Assembly (NCBI GenBank): GCA_024636225.1
Contig: JAGXHN010000042.1
Span: forward strand, 1-18,438
Reading direction: 5' to 3'
Source of the DNA: Desulfuromonadaceae bacterium
GTDB taxonomy: Bacteria > Desulfobacterota > Desulfuromonadia > Desulfuromonadales > UBA2294
Length of the DNA stretch: 18,438 nt
The notes under the pieces are model-generated. The model was not told where the DNA came from and did not search any database. It worked only from the letters and a program-made list of their open reading frames with translations. Shown here piece after piece: positions 1-7,550 of the stretch. The position numbers and the translations under genes were made by a program. Every line of letters begins with the position of its first letter. Position 1 is the stretch's first letter.

Positions 1-159
1 ACTTTGTGCGGCGTACGATGTACGCCTCCGCAGCCACAGCTTGCCTTCCTTGACCTTGGCCAAAATTGCTCGCTTCTGCAACGGTATTGCCGGTTAAAAT
101 AATTGAAAACCATTGAGATCTCCTGTTTTTCTCTGTGGTGAATAAATAGGAGTATTGTT
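1..159. other. Intergenic region upstream of purD with a small hairpin
   Basis: I see no credible gene here. Positions 11-25 form a perfect inverted repeat (GCGTAC, loop GAT, GTACGC). On the minus strand two frames stay open across about 1-90, but without a start or a recognisable protein. The arginine- and lysine-rich translation and the hairpin would suit a dispersed intergenic repeat, which needs a genome self-comparison to confirm. An AGGAG ribosome binding site for purD lies at 148-152. No convincing promoter is visible, so purD may be transcribed from a gene further upstream. Confidence 0.4.
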
Positions 160-1443
160 ATGAATATACTGGTAATCGGCGGCGGTGGGCGCGAGCATGC
201 TCTGGTCTGGAAAATTGCTCAATCGCCACTGGTGCAAAAAATATATTGTGCGCCGGGGAACCCCGGGATTGCAGAGCAGGCTGAGTGTGTTGATCTTGCC
301 GTCGACGATCTGGACGGACTGCTCGCTTTTGCGCTTGCAAAGTCGATTGACCTGACTGTGGTCGGTCCGGAACTCCCTCTTACCCTCGGGCTGGTCGATC
401 TTTTTCAACAGAAGGGTCTGCTGGTTTTCGGTCCGAATGCCAAGGCGGCGCAGCTTGAGGGGAGCAAAGTTTTTTGCAAGGATGTCATGGCCAAGTATGG
501 CGTCCCTTCTGCTGCATACGGGACGTTTCAGGATCGCGAGGCGGCGGTCGCTTTTGTTCGCCAGCATGGGGCTCCGATCGTTGTCAAGGCTGATGGCCTG
601 GCTGCCGGAAAAGGGGTGGTTGTGGCGCAGAGTGAGGCCGAGGCGATTGAGGCTATCGATGCTTCTTTGGTCGAAGGGCTTTTCGGTGCGGCGGGGAGTA
701 CTGTCGTGATCGAAGAGTTTCTGGTCGGTGAAGAAGCCTCTTTTATCGCTTTTACCGATGGCAAAACTATTTTACCTTTGGCGTCATCCCAGGATCACAA
801 GCCGGTCTATGATGATGACAAGGGGCCGAACACCGGCGGGATGGGGGCTTATTCCCCGGCTCCGGTCGTTACCGATACGATTTATGACATGGTGGTCGAG
901 AAGGTTCTCAAGCCGTTGGTCGAGGGGATGGAAGCTGAAGGGTGCCCTTACAACGGGGTCCTTTATGCGGGGCTGATGATCGATGGCGATGAGGTCAAGG
1001 TTCTGGAATTTAATGCTCGCCTCGGCGATCCCGAAGCACAACCGCTCCTCTCCCGTCTGAAATCTGATCTGGTGCCGGTGCTGATCGCCTGTGCCAAGGG
1101 TGAACTGGCCGGAGTTGAACTTGCATGGCACGATAAGGCAGCGGTCTGTGTGGTGATGGCTTCTGGCGGTTACCCGAAAAAGTTTGGTAAGGGATACCCG
1201 ATTCAGGGGATAGATGCTGCTGGCCAGATCGATGACGTGATGGTTTTTCAAGCCGGGACCAGCACGAAGGGCGGTGCCGTGGTCAACAATGGTGGGCGCG
1301 TCCTCGGGGTGACCGGGCTTGGGAGAACTGTTGCCGAGGCGATCGAAAAGGCGTACGAAGGGGTGCGTATGATCTCCTGGCAGGATGTGCATTACCGGAC
1401 GGATATCGGAAAAAAAGCATTGTCTCGTTCATTAGACGATTAG
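160..1443 (+). CDS. purD: Phosphoribosylamine--glycine ligase (GARS)
   Basis: This cytoplasmic enzyme joins 5-phosphoribosylamine to glycine using ATP, the second step of de novo purine synthesis. The 427-residue length is normal for a monofunctional bacterial PurD. The N-terminal domain starts with the nucleotide-fold signature VIGGGGREHAL at residues 5-15. The ATP-grasp domain shows ADGLAAGKGV at 144-153, the family signature GPNTGGMGAYSP at 222-233, and metal/ATP-binding EFNARLGDPE at 283-292. The ATG start follows AGGAG with a 7-base spacer, which fixes the start. purE follows after 28 bases on the same strand, so the two are probably co-transcribed. All family motifs look intact and the assignment is secure. 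Confidence 0.97.
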   Translation: MNILVIGGGGREHALVWKIAQSPLVQKIYCAPGNPGIAEQAECVDLAVDDLDGLLAFALAKSIDLTVVGPELPLTLGLVDLFQQKGLLVFGPNAKAAQLEGSKVFCKDVMAKYGVPSAAYGTFQDREAAVAFVRQHGAPIVVKADGLAAGKGVVVAQSEAEAIEAIDASLVEGLFGAAGSTVVIEEFLVGEEASFIAFTDGKTILPLASSQDHKPVYDDDKGPNTGGMGAYSPAPVVTDTIYDMVVEKVLKPLVEGMEAEGCPYNGVLYAGLMIDGDEVKVLEFNARLGDPEAQPLLSRLKSDLVPVLIACAKGELAGVELAWHDKAAVCVVMASGGYPKKFGKGYPIQGIDAAGQIDDVMVFQAGTSTKGGAVVNNGGRVLGVTGLGRTVAEAIEKAYEGVRMISWQDVHYRTDIGKKALSRSLDD

Positions 1444-1471
1444 ACAAAAAATTGGAAAAGAAGGGGATGCG

Positions 1472-1993
1472 ATGAGCATAAATAAAAAAGTTGGTATCGT
1501 CATGGGGAGCGACAACGACTACGAGATCATGGTGGAGGCGGCCAAAGCTTTGCGTGAGTTTGATATCGATTTTGAGATGACGGTTGCCAGTGCCCATCGC
1601 TCTCCTGAGCGGGCTGGAACCTGGGCCCGCACTGCTCGCGAGAGAGGTCTTTGCGCGATTATCGCCGGGGCTGGCGCTGCTGCCCATCTAGCCGGAGTCC
1701 TTGCTGCAGAGACAACCTTGCCGGTGATTGCCGTGCCGATCGATGCCACGTCGTTAAATGGGCTGGATGCTCTGCTGGCCATGGTGCAGATGCCGGCCGG
1801 AATTCCGGTTGCAACGATGGCTGTCGGGAAGTCCGGGGCACGCAACGCCGGGCTGTTTGCCGTGCAGATGCTGGCGGTGGAAGATGAGGAACTGGCGGCC
1901 CGTCTGTCAGCGTTTCGGAAAAAGATGGCCCATGAAGTGGAAGTGAAAGCTGCCCGCCTTGATGCCCGCCTGAAACAGGATGGCCTTTGTTAG
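1472..1993 (+). CDS. purE: N5-carboxyaminoimidazole ribonucleotide mutase (class I PurE)
   Basis: PurE moves the carboxyl group of N5-CAIR to give CAIR in purine synthesis, normally after PurK. The 173-residue protein is of usual length. Key features are MGSDNDYEIM at residues 11-20 (the class I form of the phosphate-binding loop), the catalytic SAHRSPE at 40-46, and the glycine/alanine-rich AGAGAAAHLAG at 65-75. The SAHR motif with this loop argues for class I PurE rather than the CO2-using class II form. An AAGGGG ribosome binding site precedes the ATG. purK is not in the window. The C-terminus (about residues 150-173) is a charged helix extending past the core fold. Confidence 0.95.
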   Translation: MSINKKVGIVMGSDNDYEIMVEAAKALREFDIDFEMTVASAHRSPERAGTWARTARERGLCAIIAGAGAAAHLAGVLAAETTLPVIAVPIDATSLNGLDALLAMVQMPAGIPVATMAVGKSGARNAGLFAVQMLAVEDEELAARLSAFRKKMAHEVEVKAARLDARLKQDGLC

Positions 1994-2024
1994 AATGTGA
2001 ATTGTCGAACTGTGCTGTTGCACA

Positions 2025-2053
2025 TTGACACCGGTGGAGACTCATATTAAAGT
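2025..2053 (+). promoter_or_regulatory. Possible sigma-70 promoter for resBC
   Basis: A perfect -35 hexamer TTGACA (2025-2030) is followed 17 bases later by TAAAGT (2048-2053), a 4/6 match to the -10 consensus. It lies in the 164-base gap between purE and resB, where a new transcription unit is plausible. The rest of the gap holds only a short inverted repeat, TCCAGA (2105-2110) with TCTGGA (2124-2129), which has no T-tract and is not a convincing terminator. Confidence 0.45.
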
Positions 2054-2157
2054 CGGGCAATTTTTATCTGGCATATTTTTGTTCCGCTCGTCAAAAAGGC
2101 TGTGTCCAGATGAGTTTAAGGCCTCTGGATACCTAGAGAAGCAGGGAGATTGAAATT

Positions 2158-3588
2158 TTGGAAAAACAGAAAAAGCGCTTTGAAGATAGAATCTGGGATT
2201 TCTTTGTCTCCCTGAAACTCGGCATTACAACACTGATCCTGCTGTCGATCACATCGATTGTCGGGACTGTCCTCAAACAGGGGCAGTCGAAGGGGGAGTA
2301 CGTTCAGGAGAACTTTGCACGGATGTTTCCGGATGGCTTCCCCCCGAAGATGACTCAGCTCGATTATGACAAATTGCGCGAGGGGTTTGAGTCGACTTAT
2401 CGTTTTTTTGATTCTATGTATTTCTTCGACATGTATCACTCCTGGTGGTTTCTCGGTCTGCTCGGCCTGTTTGCCATGAATCTGATCTGCTGTTCAATCA
2501 ACCGTTTGCCGCGTGTCCTGAAAATTGTCCGTGAACCGGAGCTGAAACCGGAAGAGAAGTTCTACAAAACTCTCGCTAATCGGGATGAACTGATCGTGAC
2601 CGGAAGTATGGCGGAGGTTGAAACGAAAGTTGCCGGGTTCGTTTCGTCTGAATTTGCCAAGCCACAGCGAACCGAAGAGGGCGATAAAGTGCATCTGTTT
2701 GCTCAGAAAGCACCTTATGCCCGCTTTGGTGTCTATGCAACCCATCTTTCGATTTTGATTATCCTGGCCGGAGCGATGATCGGTATTAAATTCGGCTACA
2801 AAGGGTTTGTCTGGATTACTGAGGGGAGTTCGATCAGTCAGGTCAGTTCACGCGAGGGGCGCGGAATGATCCCTCTGGAGTTCACCGTTCAATGTGACAA
2901 GTTTGAGCTGGAGTATTACGAGGGGAGCCAGATGCCCAAAGAGTACCGCAGCGATCTGGTTGTGTTTGAAAATGGCAAAGAGATCCTGAAAAAACGGATC
3001 GTCGTCAACGATCCGCTCACCTATAACGGAATTACCTTTTATCAGTCGAGCTACAGGCCGATTGGTGGCGGCGTGCATCGTCTTCTGGTGACACCGCGTG
3101 GCGGTGCCGCCTTTGAAGTCGAGGCGAAAGAGGGGGTTCCTGTTCCCCTCCCCAATGGTGGTTCCTTTGCTGTCAATACCTATAATGACAATTTGCGCAA
3201 TTTCGGCCCCGGCCTCACGATGCATGTCAATTCCCTGGACGGAAAGCGTGGCAACCCCTTCCCTGTTTACAAGTACCACCCCGGCGCCGATGCCCAGATT
3301 CGTAAAGGGGCATTTGCTTTTGATCTGATCGATTCAGACCTGGAGTACGCAACCGGTCTGCAGGTGGCAAAAGACCCCGGGGTTGAGGTGGTATGGGTCG
3401 GCTGTACCTTGATGATTATCGGGACAATGGTCGCCTTTTTTCTGTCACATCGTCGTATCTGGGTGACCCTTGTCCCTGATGGCGGCAAGGTCAAGGTCCT
3501 TTATGGTGGCAATGCACACCGTAATCAGCCCGGATTTGCGCTCTATTTTGATGAATTTAAAAGCAAGATCAAAGAATATCTTTCTTAA
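2158..3588 (+). CDS. resB: Cytochrome c biogenesis protein ResB (Ccs1-like)
   Basis: ResB pairs with ResC to form the System II heme exporter and cytochrome c synthetase in the inner membrane. The 476-residue protein has the family's topology: membrane segments near residues 19-39, 96-114, 193-211 and 411-431, with a large external domain between the third and fourth. Family-like features include VNDPLTYNGITFYQSSY at 283-299, a histidine in the third membrane segment (THLS, H196) and a C-terminal HRRIW at 431-435. Translation starts at TTG, supported by AGGGAG at 2143-2148 with a 9-base spacer; no nearby ATG keeps the N-terminal membrane helix. resC follows after 32 bases. Its position directly upstream of 29 heme-binding motifs fits a role in maturing those cytochromes. 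Confidence 0.93.
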   Translation: MEKQKKRFEDRIWDFFVSLKLGITTLILLSITSIVGTVLKQGQSKGEYVQENFARMFPDGFPPKMTQLDYDKLREGFESTYRFFDSMYFFDMYHSWWFLGLLGLFAMNLICCSINRLPRVLKIVREPELKPEEKFYKTLANRDELIVTGSMAEVETKVAGFVSSEFAKPQRTEEGDKVHLFAQKAPYARFGVYATHLSILIILAGAMIGIKFGYKGFVWITEGSSISQVSSREGRGMIPLEFTVQCDKFELEYYEGSQMPKEYRSDLVVFENGKEILKKRIVVNDPLTYNGITFYQSSYRPIGGGVHRLLVTPRGGAAFEVEAKEGVPVPLPNGGSFAVNTYNDNLRNFGPGLTMHVNSLDGKRGNPFPVYKYHPGADAQIRKGAFAFDLIDSDLEYATGLQVAKDPGVEVVWVGCTLMIIGTMVAFFLSHRRIWVTLVPDGGKVKVLYGGNAHRNQPGFALYFDEFKSKIKEYLS

Positions 3589-3620
3589 CGGGAGCAATAC
3601 GCTCTGCGAAGGAGTAAAAG

Positions 3621-4487
3621 ATGGACGGATCACAACTTCTCAGTACGCAGATTCTGAATTACGTCACAATTATCTACTTTGTCGCGATGGTCTGCTTTGT
3701 TGTTTACCTGGCTGTTCGCAATGAATCGGTCGCTTTAGCGGCGAAAGTTTTGACCTGGGTCGGTTTTGTCGCCCAGACTTTTGCTCTCGGTTATCGCTGG
3801 TATGAATCGTATCAGATGCCGGGTGGAGTCGGTCATGCCCCTCTCTCCAATCTGTATGAATCGGTTGTCTTTTTCGCCTGGACGATTATCCTGATTTATA
3901 TTGCTTTGGATCTGAAATACAAACAGAGCGCGATCGGCGCGTTTGTTATTCCGTTTGCGTTTCTCGCCATCGCCTGGGCACAGCTGCAACTGCCGAGTTC
4001 CATATCGCCGCTGGTCCCGGCCTTGCAGAGCAACTGGCTGACCTACCATGTTATCACCTGCTTTCTCGGTTACGCCGCCTTTGCCGTCGCCTGCGGAGTC
4101 TCGATCATGTACCTGATCAAGGCCAGAGATGAGGAGAAAAATAAAGACGACTCTTCCGGAATTGTCGGCATGTTCCCGAGCTCCAAGGTCCTCGATGATA
4201 TTAACTACAAAGCGATCATGATCGGCTTTCCGCTTCTGACTCTCGGGATCGTCACCGGTGCCGCCTGGGCCAACTATGCCTGGGGGACCTATTGGAGCTG
4301 GGATCCGAAAGAGACATGGAGTCTGATTGTCTGGTTCATTTATGCCGCGTTTTTGCATGCCCGCTTCACCCGCGGTTGGGCAGGTAAACGTGCCGCATGG
4401 TTGTCGATCATCGGGTTTATGGCAACTATTTTCTGCTACCTCGGTGTGAATCTGGTTCTCTCCGGTCTCCATTCCTATGGGGGGTAA
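3621..4487 (+). CDS. resC: Cytochrome c biogenesis protein ResC/CcsA (heme-handling WWD protein)
   Basis: This inner-membrane partner of ResB delivers heme to the outside of the membrane for attachment to CXXCH motifs. The 288-residue protein is mostly hydrophobic helices. It carries the tryptophan-rich WWD motif WGTYWSWDPKETWSLIVW at 221-238 and histidines suited to heme binding at H143, H246 and H284. Residues 71-82 (GHAPLSNLYESV) match the conserved loop of the CcsA branch. The ATG follows GAAGGAG with good spacing. Naming varies (ResC, CcsA, or CcsB in some annotations), but the family is clear. No resA-like thioredoxin gene is in the window, so apocytochrome reduction must be encoded elsewhere. 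Confidence 0.94.
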   Translation: MDGSQLLSTQILNYVTIIYFVAMVCFVVYLAVRNESVALAAKVLTWVGFVAQTFALGYRWYESYQMPGGVGHAPLSNLYESVVFFAWTIILIYIALDLKYKQSAIGAFVIPFAFLAIAWAQLQLPSSISPLVPALQSNWLTYHVITCFLGYAAFAVACGVSIMYLIKARDEEKNKDDSSGIVGMFPSSKVLDDINYKAIMIGFPLLTLGIVTGAAWANYAWGTYWSWDPKETWSLIVWFIYAAFLHARFTRGWAGKRAAWLSIIGFMATIFCYLGVNLVLSGLHSYGG

Positions 4488-4499
4488 TATCTAGCTGTC

Positions 4500-4515
4500 T
4501 GGCCTGTTTATTGCA
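4500..4515 (+). promoter_or_regulatory. Putative sigma-54 promoter upstream of the 21-heme cytochrome gene
   Basis: The sequence TGGCCTG, four bases, TTGCA matches the -24/-12 consensus TGGCACG-N4-TTGCA at 10 of 12 defined positions. The GG (4501-4502) and GC (4513-4514) are at the required 12-base offset. It begins 13 bases after the resC stop, on the strand of the cytochrome operon. The predicted start would be near 4526, giving a leader of about 160 bases. The spacing rule is the strongest evidence. Chance occurrence cannot be excluded, but a second match upstream of the barrel gene supports it. Confidence 0.6.
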
Positions 4516-4538
4516 CGACTTCTTCTGTTTCTAACCCT

Positions 4539-4580
4539 ACCTCTGCCGTGCTTCGCGCACGGCAGAGGTGTTCTACTTTT
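4539..4580 (+). terminator. Perfect 13-bp hairpin between resC and the cytochrome gene (terminator or attenuator)
   Basis: ACCTCTGCCGTGC (4539-4551) and its exact complement (4557-4569) enclose the loop TTCGC. A weak T-rich tail (GTTCTACTTTT, 4570-4580) follows. The stem is strong and GC-rich, but the interrupted T-tract makes efficient intrinsic termination uncertain. It lies downstream of the sigma-54-like site, so it would also sit in the 5' leader of a transcript begun there. Confidence 0.6.
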
Positions 4581-4688
4581 ATGTCTTTGTTGAATCGGGG
4601 CGTCTGTTTCTCTTCGGGCATAGCACTTGAGGGCTGACGTGTAATCGCCGGATTTGACTCTATGCTTTTTTGGAGGAGAGTTGTGCCC

Positions 4689-6362
4689 ATGCGTATGCTG
4701 ATGAAGGTCTGTCTTCTTTCAACACTGCCCCTGCTTTTTTTATTCAGTTCGGTTTTCGCTGAAGGGTGTATCACCACGGCGTGTCATGCTGTTATGGGGA
4801 AGGCCAGGTTTGTGCACGATCCTGTCGCCGCACAGGAGTGTGATTCCTGTCACAACGCGACGGGAAAAAAGCATCCTGGAGCACAAGGGGCGTTTACTCT
4901 CACCGCGTCGGGGAGTGAGCTTTGTCTTACCTGTCACGACAGTCAAACAGCAGACTCGGCGCATCCGCATCCGGCTGCCGAAGATAACTGTACCGGATGC
5001 CACAGTCCTCATCAAAGCCAATTCGACAAGTTCCTTTACAGTGATGGTAACACCCTCTGTTTTCGCTGTCATGATGACATGGCCGCAGGAGCTTATCAGC
5101 ATCCGGCCCTTGAGGACGGCTGTACTTCCTGTCACGATCCGCATGCCGGTCCCGAAAAGCAGATGCTTTCTCTGCAGGGTGATGCTCTCTGCTTGAGCTG
5201 TCACGATAATAAAACCGAAGGGATGAACAGCGTTCATCCGGCGCTGGAGGACGGCTGCGTCTCCTGTCATAATCCTCATTCTGGTCCCGCTCCGAAAATG
5301 CTCCCTGCCGCAGGGGAATCATTCTGTTACAGCTGTCATGACAATAAAACCGAGGGGAAGGCGCATGTTCACTCGGCTCTTGCCGATGGTTGCCTCTCGT
5401 GCCACAATCCGCATGCCGATGTTGCGGCAAGTATGCTCCCGGCCGAAGGTGCGGCACTCTGTTATCAGTGCCATGACAGTGTGACGACCGAAAAAGTTGT
5501 ACACGGCCCGGTCGCCGCCGGCGAGTGTGCCAGCTGCCACAGCCCGCACGCATCGGACGCTGAAAATCAGCTGCTCGCCGCCGGGAATCAGTTGTGTGTA
5601 CGTTGTCACGCAGAGAAAGAGCCGCTCCTTTCTGCCAAGCATACCCATCCGATCGTCGTCGATGGTTGCGTTAATTGCCATAATCCGCACAGCGCCCCTG
5701 AGGCAAACATGCTTCCGGCGGTTGGTGATGCTCTCTGTGTCAGTTGCCACGATGATGTCCAGGCTCTGGCTGTATCGAGCCAATACAAGCATGCCGCCCT
5801 GGATGATGGGTGCGGCGGGTGTCACGATCCGCACGGGACAGGGACTGTCCGCATGCTTACAGCCAGGCAGGAGGTTTTCTGCTACGGCTGCCATGAAGAC
5901 AAGGAAAAGGAGATCGTCTCCTATAAGTTTCAACATGAACCGGTCGCATCCGGCGAATGCTGGAGTTGTCATGCGCCTCACGGTTCGTCACGCCTCTTTT
6001 TGCTGAAGGGGGAATACCCCGACAGTTTCTATGTCCCGTATACCGAGGAAGCCTACTCCCTCTGCCTCACTTGCCACGAACGGGGCCTTCTGGCTTATGG
6101 ACGGACATCGGAGGCGACAGATTTCAGGAACGGGGATAAAAATCTGCATTATGTGCACGTTAATAATGTAAAAAAAGGGCGAAGTTGCCGTGTCTGTCAC
6201 GGTGTCCATGGGGAGAACCAGGAGCGATTGATGCATAATTCAAAAGATTTTGGTCGGTGGCAGATCCCGCTCGAGTTGACCTGGAGTGAATCCGGTGGCG
6301 GCTGTCTGGTCGGCTGTCACAAGCCGCTCGCTTACAGTCGGAAGCGGGCTGTTAAAAACTGA
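4689..6362 (+). CDS. Multiheme c-type cytochrome with 21 predicted heme sites (doubled CXXCH family)
   Basis: This is a secreted electron-transfer protein of about 557 residues. ATG 4689 is preferred because GGAGGAG (4672-4678) precedes it by 10 bases and the product then begins with a clean signal peptide (cleavage VFA|EG, near residue 24). An upstream ATG at 4662 would place the ribosome binding site inside the gene; GTG 4683 is also possible. I count 19 CXXCH motifs, plus CITTACH (CX4CH) just after the signal and CLVGCH (CX3CH) near the C-terminus. Most lie in tandem modules of about 45 residues, each with two hemes and motifs such as EDGCxSCHNPH and ALCxxCHD. Extra histidines (HP, PH) can act as distal ligands. 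It heads the electron-transfer block; the NHL lipoprotein follows after a short gap. Whether it is periplasmic or at the cell surface cannot be read from sequence. Confidence 0.92.
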   Translation: MRMLMKVCLLSTLPLLFLFSSVFAEGCITTACHAVMGKARFVHDPVAAQECDSCHNATGKKHPGAQGAFTLTASGSELCLTCHDSQTADSAHPHPAAEDNCTGCHSPHQSQFDKFLYSDGNTLCFRCHDDMAAGAYQHPALEDGCTSCHDPHAGPEKQMLSLQGDALCLSCHDNKTEGMNSVHPALEDGCVSCHNPHSGPAPKMLPAAGESFCYSCHDNKTEGKAHVHSALADGCLSCHNPHADVAASMLPAEGAALCYQCHDSVTTEKVVHGPVAAGECASCHSPHASDAENQLLAAGNQLCVRCHAEKEPLLSAKHTHPIVVDGCVNCHNPHSAPEANMLPAVGDALCVSCHDDVQALAVSSQYKHAALDDGCGGCHDPHGTGTVRMLTARQEVFCYGCHEDKEKEIVSYKFQHEPVASGECWSCHAPHGSSRLFLLKGEYPDSFYVPYTEEAYSLCLTCHERGLLAYGRTSEATDFRNGDKNLHYVHVNNVKKGRSCRVCHGVHGENQERLMHNSKDFGRWQIPLELTWSESGGGCLVGCHKPLAYSRKRAVKN

Positions 6363-6394
6363 GGTCATTATTGAAAGTTTGTTTGAGGATTAAT

Positions 6395-7513
6395 ATGTCT
6401 CTTCGTTCCATAGTGCTGTCTGGTTTGCTGTTTGTTCTCCTCGGGCTGGTTGCCGGCTGTTCTGCGCCCCAGGTTCAGCAAAAAAGGTATTTCTGGCCCC
6501 CTTTCAGCCCGGAACCGAAGATTGAATATATCAAATTTATTCAGGCTGACGCAGATGTCCTGAAAATTTCCATGAGTAGAGCTCAGGAGATTGTTTTCGG
6601 CCGGCAACGTCCGACTCCGCTCTTTACGAGTCCGTTTGATGTCTATTCTGATGGCCGCGGCAAAATTTATGTCTCCGAGCCGAGTCAGGCGTTTGTCCAT
6701 CTGATTGATTTTAACCTGGGGACAATTGACAGATTGAAGGCAAAAAGTGTGGGCCGGACTCTGGAGCTGAGAAGTCCAACCGGAATTTCCGGAGCGGCGG
6801 ATGGAACAATTTATGTTGTCGACTCACATGCCGATTCGATTTTTCTGTTCGGCGCTGATGGTCGGCAACAGGGGGAGTGGGAACTGAAAGGGATTGACCG
6901 ACCTGTTAATTTATCTGTCGATGAAGCACGCGAACGAATTTTTGTTGTTGCTCCGGATATGCACAAGGTTTTTGTCCTGTCGATAAAAGATGGGACAGTT
7001 CTTTCGTCTTTTGGTGGACGGGGGGTTGGTCCCGGTGAATTCAATTTCCCTCTCGACCTCGATGTTGATCAGGATGGAAATCTCTATGTCCTCGATGCGA
7101 TGAATGCCAGGGTGCAGATGTTTTCTCCTGAGGGGGAGTTTGTACGGATGTTCGGGGAGCGTGGAACAGCTCTCGGATCGTTTCAGATTCCAAAAGGGAT
7201 TGCCGTCGATCGCGAAGGGCACGTCTATGTGACAGATTCGATGTCAAACCGGTTTGTGGTTTTTGATCGTGATGGAACCTACCTGCTGACGATCGGTGGG
7301 AAGTTCATCGTCAACCGGGGTGAGGTTGCCCCGGGGGGATTTTATCTTCCAGGCGGGATCGATATTGATGATACTGACGGTATCTGGGTGATTGATGCCC
7401 TGAACCGAATTGTTCATCAATTTCAGTATCTGAACGCACAATATCTTGAAAAATATCCATATCTGGAGAGTGAAGCAGTCGTCCCGGTTATCGGGGGACC
7501 GGCTATTAAGTAA
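6395..7513 (+). CDS. NHL-repeat beta-propeller lipoprotein
   Basis: The product of 372 residues begins with a lipoprotein signal peptide: a hydrophobic stretch at 6-20 and lipobox VAGC with the modified cysteine at residue 22. The next residues are Ser-Ala, so an inner-membrane retention Asp at +2 is absent. Outer-membrane anchoring is therefore likely by the enterobacterial rule. The rest is a series of NHL repeats consistent with a six-bladed propeller. The clearest run from GPGEFNFPLDLDVDQDGNLY through a second repeat starting SFQIPKGIAVDREG to a third with PGGIDIDDTDG. ATG 6395 is chosen over TTG 6371 because GAGGA lies just upstream and it gives a standard signal sequence. Such propellers usually bind proteins or ligands. 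Here it sits between two cytochrome genes and may scaffold or help assemble them, which is inference. Confidence 0.88.
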   Translation: MSLRSIVLSGLLFVLLGLVAGCSAPQVQQKRYFWPPFSPEPKIEYIKFIQADADVLKISMSRAQEIVFGRQRPTPLFTSPFDVYSDGRGKIYVSEPSQAFVHLIDFNLGTIDRLKAKSVGRTLELRSPTGISGAADGTIYVVDSHADSIFLFGADGRQQGEWELKGIDRPVNLSVDEARERIFVVAPDMHKVFVLSIKDGTVLSSFGGRGVGPGEFNFPLDLDVDQDGNLYVLDAMNARVQMFSPEGEFVRMFGERGTALGSFQIPKGIAVDREGHVYVTDSMSNRFVVFDRDGTYLLTIGGKFIVNRGEVAPGGFYLPGGIDIDDTDGIWVIDALNRIVHQFQYLNAQYLEKYPYLESEAVVPVIGGPAIK

Positions 7514-7550
7514 CTTTAGGATTAAACGAATTTAAATTTAGGGCGTTTTG

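Noticed and set aside
94..567. Minus-strand 157-residue reading frame over the start of purD
   Set aside because: It lies antisense to the conserved purD N-terminus and shows no family features.
2069..2084. Sigma-54-like TGGCATATTTTTGTTC upstream of resB
   Set aside because: The -12 element is wrong (no GC at the 12-base offset), so it fails the strict spacing rule that the other two sites meet.
4516..4688. GEMM (c-di-GMP/cGAMP) riboswitch before the cytochrome gene, as occurs in Geobacter relatives
   Set aside because: The conserved GEMM core such as ACGCAAAG and its tetraloop-receptor elements are absent here and also in 8538-8788.
4740..5981. Long minus-strand reading frames opposite the 21-heme cytochrome
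   Set aside because: They arise from the regular Cys/His codon pattern of the repeats read backwards; no start signals or protein families were seen.
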